Counted from the first letter of the stretch, positions 15,317 through 26,200 are shown. The stretch is DNA of 33,159 bases from an uncultured Thermomicrobiales bacterium (GCA_902806415.1 CADCWN010000420.1:1-33159), one strand, 5' to 3'. A program made the numbers and translations. Notes: generated from the sequence alone by a model not told the origin.

Positions 15317-16323
15317 CTATTGCGGCGCTGGCCTGGTCCCGGTCGGCCCTGCTCCGCTCTGCTCCCTCTCCTCGTACAGCGCCAAGATGCCCCGTGCTTC
15401 GCGCACCACTTGCATCCGTAACTCCTCCGGCGCGACGACTTCGATCGCTGTCCCGAAACCGAGGACAAACTCGCGCGCACCCTCTTCCGTCTCGAAGAGG
15501 ATCCGCAGCGTTGTCCATCCCGCACCATCGGGCGGGCTTTCTTCCTCGACGCGCGCCCAGCGACCGCCCAGACGGATCAGGCGCAAGGCGGCTGGCGCGG
15601 CGCGCACCGTCGCGCGGTATTGCGGCAGCCGGGTGAGGAACGCGCGCGACGACTCGGACCAGAACGCCGCCAGATCGAAACCGGCGGGGCGGACGCACGG
15701 CTCCGCCAGCACCTCCGCCACCCCGATCCGCGAGACACGGTAGGTGCGCAGCTCGCACCGTGCGCCGCGACCAGATACCAGAGGCTCCCCTTCGCCACCA
15801 GCCCCAGCGGATCGACGATTCGCTCCACGTCGCGCCCCTCGCCGCGCTGGTAGACGATCCGCAGCTTGCGCTCACCCCAGATCGCCTCCTGCACGAGCGG
15901 CAAGGTTGGCACGGTGCCCTCGATCTGCCGCCAGCCGGCCACGTCGATATGGATCCGCTGCTGAACATCCTCGGCACGGTGCCGGTGTCGCGTCGGCAGC
16001 GCCGCCAGCAGCTTGATCAGCACGCCATCCGCCGCCCGCGCCAGGCCGAGATCGGCGAAGAGGCGACCGGGGGAGGTGAGGAAGAGCGCCTGCACCTCGG
16101 CGTCGCTCAACCCGGTCAGGTTCGTCCGATACTCTTCGAGCAGGTGCCAACCGCCCCCCGTCCCGCGCTCCGCCAGGACCGGCACGCCCGCGCCGCTCAG
16201 TGCTTCCATGTCGCGGTGGATCGTGCGCGCCGACACGCCCAGGCGTTGCGCCAACTCCCTGGCGGTGATCTGCCGCCGCACCTGCAAGAGCAGTAGGATC
16301 GATAACAAGCGATCGGCGCGCAT
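15317..16323 (-). pseudogene. frameshifted HTH/WYL-domain transcriptional regulator
   Basis: Two reading frames together make one DeoR-type HTH plus WYL regulator of about 335 residues. The 5' part (from ATG 16323) has the winged helix with ARELAQRLGVSARTIHRDME, then the WYL core up to GSLWYLVAAHG. The frame then shifts near 15750-15757. The other frame continues with ELRTYRVSRIGVAEVLAEP and the WYL C-terminal part, ending at 15317. A single missing base after GGTGC explains the break. It may be a true pseudogene or a sequencing error. Such regulators bind DNA and sense nucleic-acid or nucleotide ligands through WYL. No obvious target operon adjoins, and convergent transcription comes from the small RNA. 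Confidence 0.8.
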
Positions 16324-16773
16324 CGTCTCCCACCTCGCCTCCTCGCGGTGCCGAGCCCACGAACTCGGCCTCTCCGTCTCCACCATTCTCGCATCCCAAT
16401 ATGACAGCGGGTGACAACAAAGCGATCATCCGTGGATCGCGGCGCGTGGGGGGCACCACGCCTCGCCTGGTAGGCGGGCCGACCTTACCTCGATGGAGCC
16501 CACATCGGGGCGGGATGGCAATCGCGACGACCGTTATCAGGACTGCCAAAACCTGATGCGATCGCCTTGTTGACCGCTGGTATGGATACGCCCTCCGTCA
16601 ACCTGACATTGTTTGTGGGGAGAAATACCTACACAAAATGCCCCCATTTTGGACAGTCACAACCTACAAGGGTACACGGTACACTATCCCTTAAGAAAGC
16701 CGCTCGGCAATGGGGCCGGGCGACTGGAAAGGGTGGGCAAAGCGGCCCACACCATTGACAATGGGGGCAGATC
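16324..16773. other. gene-free intergenic region
   Basis: I see no supportable gene in these 450 bases. The composition is less GC-rich from about 16540 to 16700. A short hairpin CAAAATG-CCCC-CATTTTG lies at 16634-16651, and TACACT at 16679-16684 may be a -10 box for the small membrane peptide downstream. Confidence 0.5.
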
Positions 16774-16878
16774 ATGTCGCAGGAGTTGCTGACGGCCATC
16801 GCGATCCTCATCCTCGTCACCCTGCCGATTGTTTTCTGGGTCACGATGGCGGCGCACCACAACGCGATCAGCGAGTAG
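16774..16878 (+). CDS. 34-residue single-pass membrane peptide
   Basis: A very short frame encoding MSQELLTAIA, then a hydrophobic run ILILVTLPIVFWVTM and a short polar tail AAHHNAISE. It is one transmembrane helix with a short acidic/His tail. GGGGCAG a few bases upstream is a modest ribosome site. It stands alone between a gene-free stretch and a 14-bp hairpin that could end its transcript. That isolated position and the clean hydrophobic pattern favour a real gene, but the function is unknown. Small membrane peptides often modulate transporters or respiratory complexes, or act as toxins. Nothing here chooses between these. Confidence 0.5.
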   Translation: MSQELLTAIAILILVTLPIVFWVTMAAHHNAISE

Positions 16879-16929
16879 GGAGCAGACGCAGGATCGGGGC
16901 GTTTGCCCCGGCCCTGCGCGGGGCAGACC

Positions 16930-16964
16930 GGAGGGGCGGCAAGGAAAGATCTTGCCGCCCCTCC
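16930..16964 (+). terminator. 14-bp hairpin after the small membrane peptide
   Basis: GGAGGGGCGGCAAG (16930-16943) pairs perfectly with 16951-16964 around a 7-nt loop. It has no U-tract, so it may be a Rho-dependent or processing 3' end. Confidence 0.5.
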
Positions 16965-17390
16965 ATCGCGTCCGTCACCGCCACCCCGCCGAGGCAAGAT
17001 GCTCAGCGACTAGCATACACTCCAGCTTGATTGTTCGCTGACTGACTTAAGCCCGAGAACGCGAGGAGATTCCTTCATTTACGGTCCGATGTGTAGCGCT
17101 GGGCAGATTCGTCAATCACCAAGTGTGCGGAAGGTGGGCTGCCTCACGAGTCATCGCCCCGATGCGACAGGCCGGGCATTTATCTCCGCCCGGTGCAGGG
17201 CTATACCATCAACGGACTGCCTCGAAATTGTTGTGGGCGTCTGCGACATCGACCCGTATCCACCCTTCTCCTTGAGGCTACGATGGGCATAGCGCAGCCG
17301 CACAACACCTAGCGGGTGCCTCCAGACTATCGGGCCGACATAGTACTATGTGGCTAGAGCCCCTGAACGTACGCGGGGGTTGACAGCAGG
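16965..17390. other. gene-free region upstream of rho
   Basis: No coding pattern, tRNA or known RNA was recognised. The stretch has a lower GC content than flanking genes. CCGGGC (17172-17177) and GCCCGG (17188-17193) form one short stem. Confidence 0.45.
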
Positions 17391-17399
17391 TGCTATACT
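17391..17399 (+). promoter_or_regulatory. extended -10 promoter of rho
   Basis: TGC-TATACT at 17391-17399 is an extended -10. TTGACA at 17380 is too close to serve as its -35. A start near 17406 would give a rho leader of about 255 nt. Confidence 0.45.
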
Positions 17400-17660
17400 T
17401 ATAGGGAAGTGAGCAATTACGGCTCCTTGCCCTCCCTTCATCCACACGGTCACACCTCCACATCGCCCATTCCAGTAACTACCTGTTAAGCGGATGTGTG
17501 GGCCGCCGTGCGGTATGCGATTTCCGTAGCGAACGATCAGATCTGTAGGATTCCGCCCCGGCGAGTCCCCCTACCGTGCGATTGTGCGATCAATTTGTGC
17601 GCCCGATGACGTGCGTTGCGCCGACCGGCGCTTATAGAGAAGAGTGAGTTTGACACGCCC

Positions 17661-19667
17661 ATGAGCACCAACGTAACCGACGAGCAAGCGATCGAGCAAG
17701 CACTCGCGCAGGTGGAAGCAGAGGCCACCGGGACCCCGACGAAGCGTGCCGGGACACGCACCGGCACGCGGCGCACGACGCGGCGAACCGCCGCGCCGAC
17801 TGAAGCGGCGGTGGCGACACCCCCCCCCACCGAGCAGCCGGAGCAGCCTGCGACGGTGGCGGCGACCGCCGCGCTGGCCAAGACGACGCGGCGCCGCACA
17901 GTCAAGACTGCGGAGAAGGCGGTCGCGCCGACGCCCGAGCCGCCCGCGGCCCAGGCGAGCCTGCCGCCAGCCGACCCCGCGCCGGTCACCGCCCCGACGC
18001 CGTCAGTCCGACGGGAGGCCCAGGCCGCGCCGATGATCGAATCCGCCCCCGCGCCGACCGTCGCACCGGCCCCGGCCCCGACCGCGCCACCTGTGCAGCA
18101 GGCGGTGGCCCCACCCGCGCCGCCGATGCCGCCCGCGCCGACACCGGTGCAACACATACCGGCGCAGCCGCAGCACGCCCCGCGCCAATTCCGGCAGCAG
18201 CAGGGGGGCCAGTACCAGCCGCGCCAGCATGGCGGGCGCGAGCAGGGCCAGCGCGACTATCAGTCGCGCAACAACGGCGGCGACTCGAACGGTCGCCATG
18301 CGCGCGGCTTCGACACGGGTGCTACTCAGGCACCCGCGATGCCCCCGCCACCGCGCCAGCAGCCCGATCCGCAGATCGAGCGGGAGCGGGAGCGGGAGGC
18401 GCGCAACCGGGCGAATCTGATCGCGGTCGCCGATTTGGAGACGAAGACGGCCGACGAGTTGCGCGAAGTGGCCCGCACGATCGGCGTGACCGGCAGCCTC
18501 CGCAACAACCGCTACGACCTCGTCAACAAGATCCTCCAGTTCCAGACCGAGCAGATCGGCCAGCATTACGGCGAGGGCGTGCTGGAGATCATCGAGGATG
18601 GTTTCGGCTTCCTGCGCGGCGAGCGCCTGCTGCCCGGCCAGGATGACATCTATGTCTCGCAGTCGCAGATTCGCCGCTTCGGGCTGCGCACCGGCGATCG
18701 CGTCGCCGGGGTCGTCCGCCCGCCGAAGGACAACGAGAAGTTCTTCAGCATGTTGCGGGTCGAGTCGGTCAACGGCGTGGACCCGGAGACGGCCCGCCGT
18801 CGCCCGGACTTCGAAAAGCTGACCCCGATCTTCCCGCTGGAACTGATCGACCTGGAGACGACGCCGAACGTCCTCTCCACCCGCCTGCTCAACCTGGTCG
18901 CCCCGATCGGACGCGGGCAGCGCGGCCTGATCGTCTCGCCGCCGAAGGCCGGGAAGACGATTCTGCTGAAGTCTATCGCCAACGGGATCACGACCAACTA
19001 CGACGACATGCACCTGATGGTCTGCCTGATCGGCGAGCGCCCGGAAGAGGTCACCGACATGCGCCGCTCGGTCGACGGCGAGGTGATCAGCTCCACCTTC
19101 GACGAGCCGGTCGAGGACCATACCAAGGTCGCGGAGATGGCCTTGGAGCGCGCCAAGCGCCTCGTCGAGGGCGGGCGCGATGTCGTCATCCTGCTCGACT
19201 CGATCACCCGCTTGGCGCGCGCCTACAACCTGGCCGTGCCGCCATCCGGGCGCACCCTCTCCGGCGGTATCGACCCGGTCGCCCTCTACCCGCCGAAGCG
19301 CTTCTTCGGCGCGGCGCGCAATATCGAGGGCGGCGGCTCCCTGACGATCATCGCCACCTGCCTGATCGACACCGGCTCCCGGATGGACGACGTGATCTAC
19401 GAGGAGTTCAAGGGCACCGGCAACATGGAGTTGCACCTCGACCGCAAGTTGGCCGAGCGGCGGATCTACCCGTCGATCGACATCCAGCGCTCCGGCACTC
19501 GCCGCGAGGAACTGCTGCTCGACGATCCGACCCTCAAGCAGGTCTGGACGATGCGGCGGATGGTCTCGATGCTCGGCGGCAGCGAGGGGACCGAGCTGAT
19601 GCTCAGCCGGCTCGCCAAGACCAAGACCAACCCCGACTTCCTGCTCACGCTCAACAAAGAGATGTAG
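17661..19667 (+). CDS. rho: transcription termination factor Rho with long N-terminal extension
   Basis: A 668-residue hexameric RNA helicase that ends Rho-dependent transcripts. About 248 residues of Ala/Pro/Thr/Gln/Arg-rich disordered sequence precede the RNA-binding N-terminal domain ([18 protein letters not shown]). The cold-shock-like OB fold follows ([14 protein letters not shown]). The ATPase has Walker A S426-P-P-K-A-G-K-T433 and the Walker B aspartate D513 in VVILLDS. E. coli Rho is ~420 residues. Such insertions occur in actinobacterial and related Rho proteins and help RNA binding at structured GC-rich sites. ATG 17661 is chosen although its ribosome site is weak; a TTG 45 nt upstream is in frame. 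A ~255-nt leader could hold autoregulatory Rho sites. Confidence 0.96.
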   Translation: MSTNVTDEQAIEQALAQVEAEATGTPTKRAGTRTGTRRTTRRTAAPTEAAVATPPPTEQPEQPATVAATAALAKTTRRRTVKTAEKAVAPTPEPPAAQASLPPADPAPVTAPTPSVRREAQAAPMIESAPAPTVAPAPAPTAPPVQQAVAPPAPPMPPAPTPVQHIPAQPQHAPRQFRQQQGGQYQPRQHGGREQGQRDYQSRNNGGDSNGRHARGFDTGATQAPAMPPPPRQQPDPQIEREREREARNRANLIAVADLETKTADELREVARTIGVTGSLRNNRYDLVNKILQFQTEQIGQHYGEGVLEIIEDGFGFLRGERLLPGQDDIYVSQSQIRRFGLRTGDRVAGVVRPPKDNEKFFSMLRVESVNGVDPETARRRPDFEKLTPIFPLELIDLETTPNVLSTRLLNLVAPIGRGQRGLIVSPPKAGKTILLKSIANGITTNYDDMHLMVCLIGERPEEVTDMRRSVDGEVISSTFDEPVEDHTKVAEMALERAKRLVEGGRDVVILLDSITRLARAYNLAVPPSGRTLSGGIDPVALYPPKRFFGAARNIEGGGSLTIIATCLIDTGSRMDDVIYEEFKGTGNMELHLDRKLAERRIYPSIDIQRSGTRREELLLDDPTLKQVWTMRRMVSMLGGSEGTELMLSRLAKTKTNPDFLLTLNKEM

Positions 19668-19703
19668 GGGCGGCAACAACCCTGAACCGAACGGCCAAGT
19701 TGA

Positions 19704-19729
19704 GGGGCCTCCGCCATGGCGGAGGCCCC
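19704..19729. terminator. bidirectional hairpin between rho and the MFS gene
   Basis: GGGGCCTCCGC (19704-19714), loop CATG and GCGGAGGCCCC (19719-19729) form a perfect stem between convergent stop codons, followed by TTCGTCAT. It can serve both genes. Confidence 0.6.
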
Positions 19730-19759
19730 TTCGTCATGCCACCTGTAGGCGGCGTGGGA

Positions 19760-21097
19760 TCACGCGCCCGCGACCACCTCGCCATCCGCCGACCCGCGCC
19801 CGAGCCGACTCACCAGCGCGCAGCCGATTGCCAAGGCAATCGCGATGATCGGGAAGAATATCCGGTAGGGGAGGATGTTCAGGGCGATTCCGCCGAAGAG
19901 CGGCAGCAGGTTCGCGGGCAGGAGCAGGGTCCCTTGCAGGCTGATGTAGAGCGGGCGACGCGGCGCGGGGGCGATCTCGAGCAGGAGGTTCATCCAGCCG
20001 ATGAACTCGCTCGCCACCACCGCCCCGATCGCGACGTAGACGAGCAGGAACGCTCCCTGGGGCAAGGCGGGGGTCAGCAGGACGTAGAGCGGGATGATGG
20101 CGGCGATGCCGAGCGCCGCCTGGACGACGCGCCCGTTCCCGAAGCGGGCGCTGACCCAGCCCCAGACGCCGTTCGCGAGCAGCTGGCCCAGCATCGAGGC
20201 GGAGACGAACAGGCCGATAGAGGCATCGTCAACGCCCACCACGTCGCGGGCGTAGCGCAGATAGAAGGGGATCGCGACGAGATGGGCGACGTAGAGGACG
20301 CGCGCCCAGAACAGGCCCCGGAAGCGCCGATCCTGTCGCCAGACCTGGCGACCCTGCGCGAGGATCGAGCGATCGTCGGGCGCGCCGCGCGGCGACTCGG
20401 CGGGGATCGGCGCGGGGTCGATCGGCTCGCGCACGAAGGCGAAGACGACGAACGCGACCGTCAGCAGCAGGCCGGTGACGAGGAAGAGGAGCGCGTAGTT
20501 GCGCGGGAACTGCTCCTCCGACGAGAGGACGCGCGCGACGAGGAGCCCGGCGGCGAACGAGCAAATATTCGCGGCGGTGCGCCCGATGGCGGAGATTTGC
20601 CCGCGGCGCGCCGCCGGGGCGATCTTGGCGAAGATGTCGATCCAGGCGACGCTCTCCGCGCCGACCCCGAGCGAGAAGAGGGCGTAGCAGACGAAGAACG
20701 CGACGAGCAGGGCCGTCGGCTCGGGGCGGGTCCAGGCGAACCCCGCGAGGAGGAAGATCGGCGCGTTGCGGAAGAGGCTGGCGGCGATCAGGAACGGCAT
20801 CTTGCGCGGGCGGCGCGCGAGGAAGCGCGCGGCCGCCAGTTGCGGCAGGCCGATCCCGACCTGGAAGATCGTCGGGACGAGCCCCAGCAAGGCCGTCGAG
20901 GCGGTGAGGGTGGCGACAAAACCGACCAGCACCGTGCTCGCGTCGAAGAACGCGGCGGCGATGCTGAAGCTGACGATCTCGCCGATCGTCAGCGCCGTGT
21001 TGCGCCGCAGATGTCGCCGCGACTCCGGTGGGGACGTGGTATCTGCGCGCGTTGACCCCGCCGTCGCCAACTCGCCCGGTGTCTCCACGGTCGCCAC
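19760..21097 (-). CDS. MFS transporter
   Basis: A 445-residue protein with about 12 hydrophobic segments and a central cytoplasmic loop (around residues 225-255, rich in Arg, Pro and Asp), the usual major facilitator layout. The N-terminal ~35 residues are soluble and charged. A RRPRKMPFL loop after the second/third helix resembles the MFS loop 2-3 basic motif. The GTG at 21097 is four bases after AAGGGGG and is the chosen start. It lies divergently from the S9 peptidase, 120 bp apart. The substrate is unknown. Hydrophobic compound or sugar export are the common roles for such single-gene members. Confidence 0.85.
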   Translation of the reverse strand: MATVETPGELATAGSTRADTTSPPESRRHLRRNTALTIGEIVSFSIAAAFFDASTVLVGFVATLTASTALLGLVPTIFQVGIGLPQLAAARFLARRPRKMPFLIAASLFRNAPIFLLAGFAWTRPEPTALLVAFFVCYALFSLGVGAESVAWIDIFAKIAPAARRGQISAIGRTAANICSFAAGLLVARVLSSEEQFPRNYALLFLVTGLLLTVAFVVFAFVREPIDPAPIPAESPRGAPDDRSILAQGRQVWRQDRRFRGLFWARVLYVAHLVAIPFYLRYARDVVGVDDASIGLFVSASMLGQLLANGVWGWVSARFGNGRVVQAALGIAAIIPLYVLLTPALPQGAFLLVYVAIGAVVASEFIGWMNLLLEIAPAPRRPLYISLQGTLLLPANLLPLFGGIALNILPYRIFFPIIAIALAIGCALVSRLGRGSADGEVVAGA

Positions 21098-21169
21098 TTC
21101 GCCCCCTTATCCCGCGCACACACCGGCGAGGATGGTCCCAGTTCGGCGGGCGGGCGTCAAGGGTGGCTG

Positions 21170-21178
21170 TGCTAGACT
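21170..21178 (+). promoter_or_regulatory. extended -10 promoter of the S9 peptidase
   Basis: TG-C-TAGACT with no clear -35. The start near 21185 precedes AAGGAGG at 21205-21211. Confidence 0.5.
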
Positions 21179-21217
21179 GCGGTGGAAATACTGCGTATCG
21201 CCATAAGGAGGCGCGTC

Positions 21218-23053
21218 GTGACCCAATCTACCCCCGCAATCCCGGAGATCGCGCTCGAAGATCTCGTGCGCGTCCCCGGCGTGCAAGGCTTCGATCTCGC
21301 GCCCGATGGGGTGCACGCCGTGATCGTCTGGAACGCCGACGGGAGCCCGCAGCTCTACATCGTCGCGCTCGCGGGTGAGGCCACGCCACGCCGGATCACG
21401 ACCGGGCCGCAGGCGGCGCTCGGCCCGCGCTGGTCGCCGCGCGGCGACCTCATCGCCTTCACCCGCGACGCCGGGGGCGACGAGAATGCCGACATCTTCC
21501 TGATCAGCCCGGAAGGGGGCGAGCCGCGCCAGTTCACCGACACCCCCGGCGCGGCGAACAACGAGCCAATGTGGTCGCCGGACGGGTCGCAGATCGCGTT
21601 CAGCTCGAATCGTGGCGGCCACTTCGACGTCTGGGTGCAGGCGCTCGACGGCACGGACGCGCGGCGGTTGACCGACGCCATCCCGCCCGACCGCGACATC
21701 CAGTGGTCGCCGGATGGGACGCGAATCTCCTTCACCTCGAATCGCTCCGACGACCGGGATAACGAGGATGTCTTCGTCGTCACCGTCTCCGGCCACCGGC
21801 GCGAGCGGCAGATCACTCCCGCCGAGGGCGCGGCCCACGAGCACGGCGGGCGCTGGTCGCCCGACGGGCGGGAGATCGTCTTCGTCTCCGACGCGCGCGG
21901 CGAGGACGACATCATGGTCGCCACGGTCGAGGGGCAGTTGGTGACGCCGATCGCGCAGGGCGAGTGGGAGGAGCAGACGCCGGTCTGGTCGCCCGACGGG
22001 AAGCGCCTCGCCTACCTAATTAACCGCGACGGCAACAGCGAACTGATCGTGAAGACGCTGACGAGCGGGGCGAACGCGCGGCTCGACACCGGTCCGGGCG
22101 TCGTCTCGGGATCCGCCGCGCCGCGCTTCACCGCCGATGGCGGCGCGCTCGTCTTCCTCCATACCAGCGGCCAGGAGCCGACCGATCTGGTCATCGCCCC
22201 GAGCGATGGCAGCGGCCCGGCACGGCGGATCACCGACTCCCTCGCCCCGTTCGCCGGGCGGGTCGAGCCAGGCTGGCTCGTGCAGCCGGAGGTCGTCCGC
22301 TGGCGGAGCGCCGACGGCACGACCGTCCCCGGTCTCCTCTACCGCCCGCCCGCCCCGGCAGCCGCCGACACGCCCCCGCCGGCGATCGTCTACGTCCACG
22401 GCGGGCCGACCGGGCAGACGACGAACGGCTGGAACCCGACGATCCAGTACTACGTCAATCGCGGCTACGTGGTCCTCGCGCCGAACGTGCGCGGCAGCAC
22501 CGGCTACGGCAAGGCGTACCGCGAGGCGAACCTGAAAGACTGGGGCGGTGGCGATCTGGCCGATCTTGTGGCCGGGGCCGACTTCCTGGCGACCGAGGGC
22601 CTGGCTGATCGGCGGCGGATCGGCGTGACCGGCGGCTCCTACGGCGGCTACATGACCCTGATCGCGCTGACCAAGGCCCCCGAGGTCTGGGCCGCCGGGG
22701 TCAGCGTCGTCGGGATCGGCAACCTGCGCACCCTCTACGAGCGGACGCGCGACGACTTGCAGTACTACCTCATCCAGCAGATCGGCACGCCCGAGGAGAA
22801 TCCGCAGCTCTACCATGATCGCTCGGCGATCAACTTCGTCCGTGACATCGCCGCGCCGCTGCTGATCCTGCAAGGCGAGACCGACCCGCGCGTGCCGCTC
22901 CACGAGGCCGAGCAGATGCGCGAACTCCTCGAAGAGTATGGCAAGACCTACGAGTATCACGTCTACGCGCAGGAGGGCCACGGCTTTCGCCGCGAGGAGA
23001 GCCGCCTCGACGCCGCCCGCCGCACGGTGGCGTTCTTCGACAAGTATCTGTAG
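21218..23053 (+). CDS. S9 family prolyl oligopeptidase-like peptidase (acylaminoacyl/dipeptidyl peptidase type)
   Basis: A 611-residue serine peptidase. Residues ~20-340 form a TolB/WD40-like beta propeller with recurring WSPDG blades, which gates the active site. The alpha/beta hydrolase domain (about 370-611) has the nucleophile in G-G-S474-Y-G-G, the acid D556 in GETDPRVP and H588 in EGHGF. HGGP before the nucleophile is the oxyanion loop. No signal peptide is seen, so it likely trims peptides or N-acyl amino acids in the cytoplasm. GTG at 21218 is six bases after AAGGAGG and is chosen over an earlier in-frame GTG at 21182 lacking a site. An inverted repeat overlaps its stop codon. Confidence 0.93.
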   Translation: MTQSTPAIPEIALEDLVRVPGVQGFDLAPDGVHAVIVWNADGSPQLYIVALAGEATPRRITTGPQAALGPRWSPRGDLIAFTRDAGGDENADIFLISPEGGEPRQFTDTPGAANNEPMWSPDGSQIAFSSNRGGHFDVWVQALDGTDARRLTDAIPPDRDIQWSPDGTRISFTSNRSDDRDNEDVFVVTVSGHRRERQITPAEGAAHEHGGRWSPDGREIVFVSDARGEDDIMVATVEGQLVTPIAQGEWEEQTPVWSPDGKRLAYLINRDGNSELIVKTLTSGANARLDTGPGVVSGSAAPRFTADGGALVFLHTSGQEPTDLVIAPSDGSGPARRITDSLAPFAGRVEPGWLVQPEVVRWRSADGTTVPGLLYRPPAPAAADTPPPAIVYVHGGPTGQTTNGWNPTIQYYVNRGYVVLAPNVRGSTGYGKAYREANLKDWGGGDLADLVAGADFLATEGLADRRRIGVTGGSYGGYMTLIALTKAPEVWAAGVSVVGIGNLRTLYERTRDDLQYYLIQQIGTPEENPQLYHDRSAINFVRDIAAPLLILQGETDPRVPLHEAEQMRELLEEYGKTYEYHVYAQEGHGFRREESRLDAARRTVAFFDKYL

Positions 23054-23188
23054 TGGGCCAGTGGAACGGTGGGACGCTTGTAGCAAAGCGCTGCGATCGG
23101 AGGTAGGGGCGTATTGCATACGCCCCTACCTCCGACCACCTAACCTTTCAACAAACACCTTCCCGACCCACCGACCCACTGGCCCACT
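23052..23188. repeat. inverted repeat with GTGGG units, starting in the S9 stop codon
   Basis: The left arm AGTGGGCCAGTGG-AACGGTGGGA (23052-23074) and the right arm (complement in 23161-23188) match as inverted repeats with few differences. The arms are short GTGGG/CGGTGGG units. The arms enclose the 17-bp hairpin at 23098-23134, so the element is nested. It sits between two plus-strand genes. Confidence 0.75.
23098..23134. repeat. perfect 17-bp hairpin with TGC loop
   Basis: 23098-23114 pairs without mismatch with 23118-23134. The core GTAGGGGCGTAT/ATACGCCCCTAC resembles a dispersed palindrome that I have seen in other bacteria, but I could not check it. Confidence 0.9.
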
Positions 23189-23196
23189 CCGCCATA

Positions 23197-23205
23197 TGCT
23201 ACAGT
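23197..23205 (+). promoter_or_regulatory. promoter giving a leaderless kinase transcript
   Basis: TG-C-TACAGT ends at 23205. A start seven bases later coincides with the ATG at 23212, and there is no ribosome site. Translation is therefore probably leaderless. Confidence 0.45.
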
Positions 23206-23211
23206 TTCCCC

Positions 23212-26200
23212 ATGACGGACTTGAGCGGGCAAACGTACGGGAACTATCGCCTCGACGCGTCGCTCGGGGCTGGCGCGTTGGCGGAAGTCTATCGGGCGAT
23301 GGACGAGCGCACCGGGCGAACGATCGCGCTGAAAGTGTTCCGCGACGATCTCTGCGCCGAGCCCAACTTCACGGCCCGTTTCCTCGCGCTCGCGCCGACG
23401 CTCGCCACCGTCGGCGGCCCGCACGTTGTGCCGACCCTCGATTGGGGTGCGGTCGCGGGGCGTTGCTTCCTGGCGCTGCCACTCCTGGTGGATGGCTCGC
23501 TGCGCCAGCGCCTCCATTCCGGTGGAGGGGGCGATCGTTCGCCAGTACACGTCGCGCTCGACCTCGTCGCGCAGGCGGCGAGCGGTGTCGCCGACATCCA
23601 TCGGCATGGCCTCGTTCATGGCGATCTCCGGCCCGAGAACTTGCTGATTGAGCGGAGAGACGAACTAAGCGACCGGATCCAGGTCGCCGATTATGGCCTC
23701 CTCGGGCTGATCGAAGGTCGCCCCCTCGTCGGTGCGCCCGCGTACATGGCCCCCGAGCGGTTCGGGGGGCAGGTGGCCGATGGACGCGGCGACATCTATG
23801 CGCTCGGGGTCATCCTTTATGAGGTGTTGACCGGCGCACAGCCGTTCGCCACGGCGTCGTTCAGTGATGCCGCTTCCCTGCACGCTCGGCTGGCTCTGGT
23901 GCCGCCGCGCGAGCTCCGCCCGGAACTACCGCCGACGATCGAGGCGATCGTCCTGCGCTGCCTCGCGAACGACCCCGCCGCGCGTTACGCCTCCGCTGCC
24001 GCCCTCGCGGCGGATCTGCGCGCAACCGCCGATGAATTGCGACCGCGCCTCCCTGGCACGGACACACGGGGCACACCGCCAGAGCCGCAGGAGACTGTCG
24101 CGCAGGCTGAGCAGCCGCAAGCCCCGCCGATCGCTCTGCACCTGTCCGAGCCTGGCACCCTCTCGCTCACGCCGGGCGAGCCGGCCACCTTGCACGTCAC
24201 CGCAACCAATCGCGGCCTCGCGCCCGCCGCCCTGACGCTCACGGTCGAGGGCGCGTCGGCGTCGTGGGTCGTGCCGTCAGTCCGGGAGATCGAGGTCGCG
24301 CCGGGTGGCAGCGAGCGGGTCGCACTGACGATCACGGTGGCCCGCGAGCCCCACAGCTCGGCCGGCGAGTATCCGGTGACCCTCCGCGCCACACCGCGCG
24401 ACGGCCAGGGCGAGGGCGCGACAGTCGGGATCCTTTGGGTGGTGCGACCGTTCACGGAGGGGGCGCTGACGCTGATCCCGAGCGGCTCGTCCGGGCAGGG
24501 CCGAGCTACTTATACCCTCCAGGTGGACAATCGCGGGAACGCCCCGTTGCGCCGCGCGCTCACCATCCGTGCGGCGGCACCGCTGGTCGGCTTGCTCGCC
24601 TCGGAGACCGTGGACCTCGATCCGGGCACGAGCGCGACGGTCGCGCTGACCATCTCCGCGCCACGACACACCTTTGGGCGGGCGCGACGTCGGTCGTTCA
24701 CCGTGGAGGCGCTTTCGTCCAGTGCAGAGACGTTGACGGCGCGGGGGAGCATCACCCAGCGCCCGCGTATCCTCCCCTGGCTCCTGTCAGCGGCACTCGG
24801 GGCGCTGGCGCTCGTGCTCGCGGCGGTCGGCACGCTCACCCTCCGGCCCGAGATGTTGGGCAGCTTCGTCGCGGTCGCGCCAGCACCAACGGCAAATGTC
24901 GTCGCCCAGGCGGAGCCGACCATGGCAACGGAGGCGGCCGACATCGCGCTCGCGCCGACATCCGCGCCAATCGCGACCGCCACGGTGCCGGGTCGCACGG
25001 TGGCGACTGCGGCGACGCCAGCCCCCCTGGCCCTGTCGGCCTCCAGCCTGAGTTTCGGCACGGTGCCGGTCGGCGGCAATGCCGTCCAGAATATTCAGGT
25101 GCGGAACACGACCGCACGCGCCCTGACCTTCCGACGGATTCAGATCGATGGCACGGATGCGGGTGATTTCACCCGCGCCGGGCCGTGCGGCCTCGAGCCC
25201 CTCGGGATCAACCTCACTTGCCCACTCACCGTGATCTTCTCGCCTTCCAGCGGCGGCAATCGCACCGCCCGCCTGACGATCACCCTGGCTGACGGCGCGG
25301 CCCAGGTAGTGACGCTCGGCGGGATCGCTACCGCTCCCGCGATCGGCACACCACAAATCGCCCCGCCCGCCCGCCCGGTGCCACCGCTGGCCGGTGCGCG
25401 CGCGGGCCACGCGGCGGCGACCCTGGCCGAGGGGCGCAAGCTGATTGTCGCGGGCGGGCGGAACGGGCCGAACAGTCTCAAATCGGTCGAGATTTATGAC
25501 CTCGCCACTAATGTGTGGGTGGGTGGGCGCGACATGGGCGAGGCCCGCGCCGGGCACACCGCCACGACCCTCTCCGACGGGATGGTGGTGATCCTCGGCG
25601 GGCGCGGCGCGGCGGGGGTGCTGAAATCGGCGGAGGTCTACGATCCGGCGACGCAAGGGTGGTCGCCGTTCCCGGCCCTGACGACCGCGCGCGAGGGCCA
25701 CACCACGACTCTGCTGAGCGACGGGCGCACGCGCGGTTATCGCCTCCTCGTCCTCGGCGGGCGCGGACAGGATGGGACCGTGCTGACTTCGGGCGAGACC
25801 TACGACTCGAATACCCGCACCTGGACCGAGACGCCGGGACTCCTCGCGGATGGCCGGGCCGACCACACCGCGACGCTTCTCAAAGGCACGGTGCAAGACT
25901 CGCCACGCGTCCTGCTCGTCGGCGGCCGCGATCAGGGCAATCGCCCCGCCCCGGCGCGGCTCTTCGACCCGCTCGGCAACGAGGGATCGCAGGCGGTGCC
26001 GGATGCGCCCGGCGAATTGCTCGCCCGCGTCGGCTACACCGCCACGCTGGTGGAGGCGACGGGGCAAGTCCTCTTCATCGGCGGGATGACCGACCAGGGC
26101 GGTGTCGCGGCGATCACGGTCTACGATCCCGCCGCGCCACCCGAGAGCGCCTGGCGCGAGGGGGATGTCCCGCTCCCGGTCGCCCGCGTCGGGCACACCG

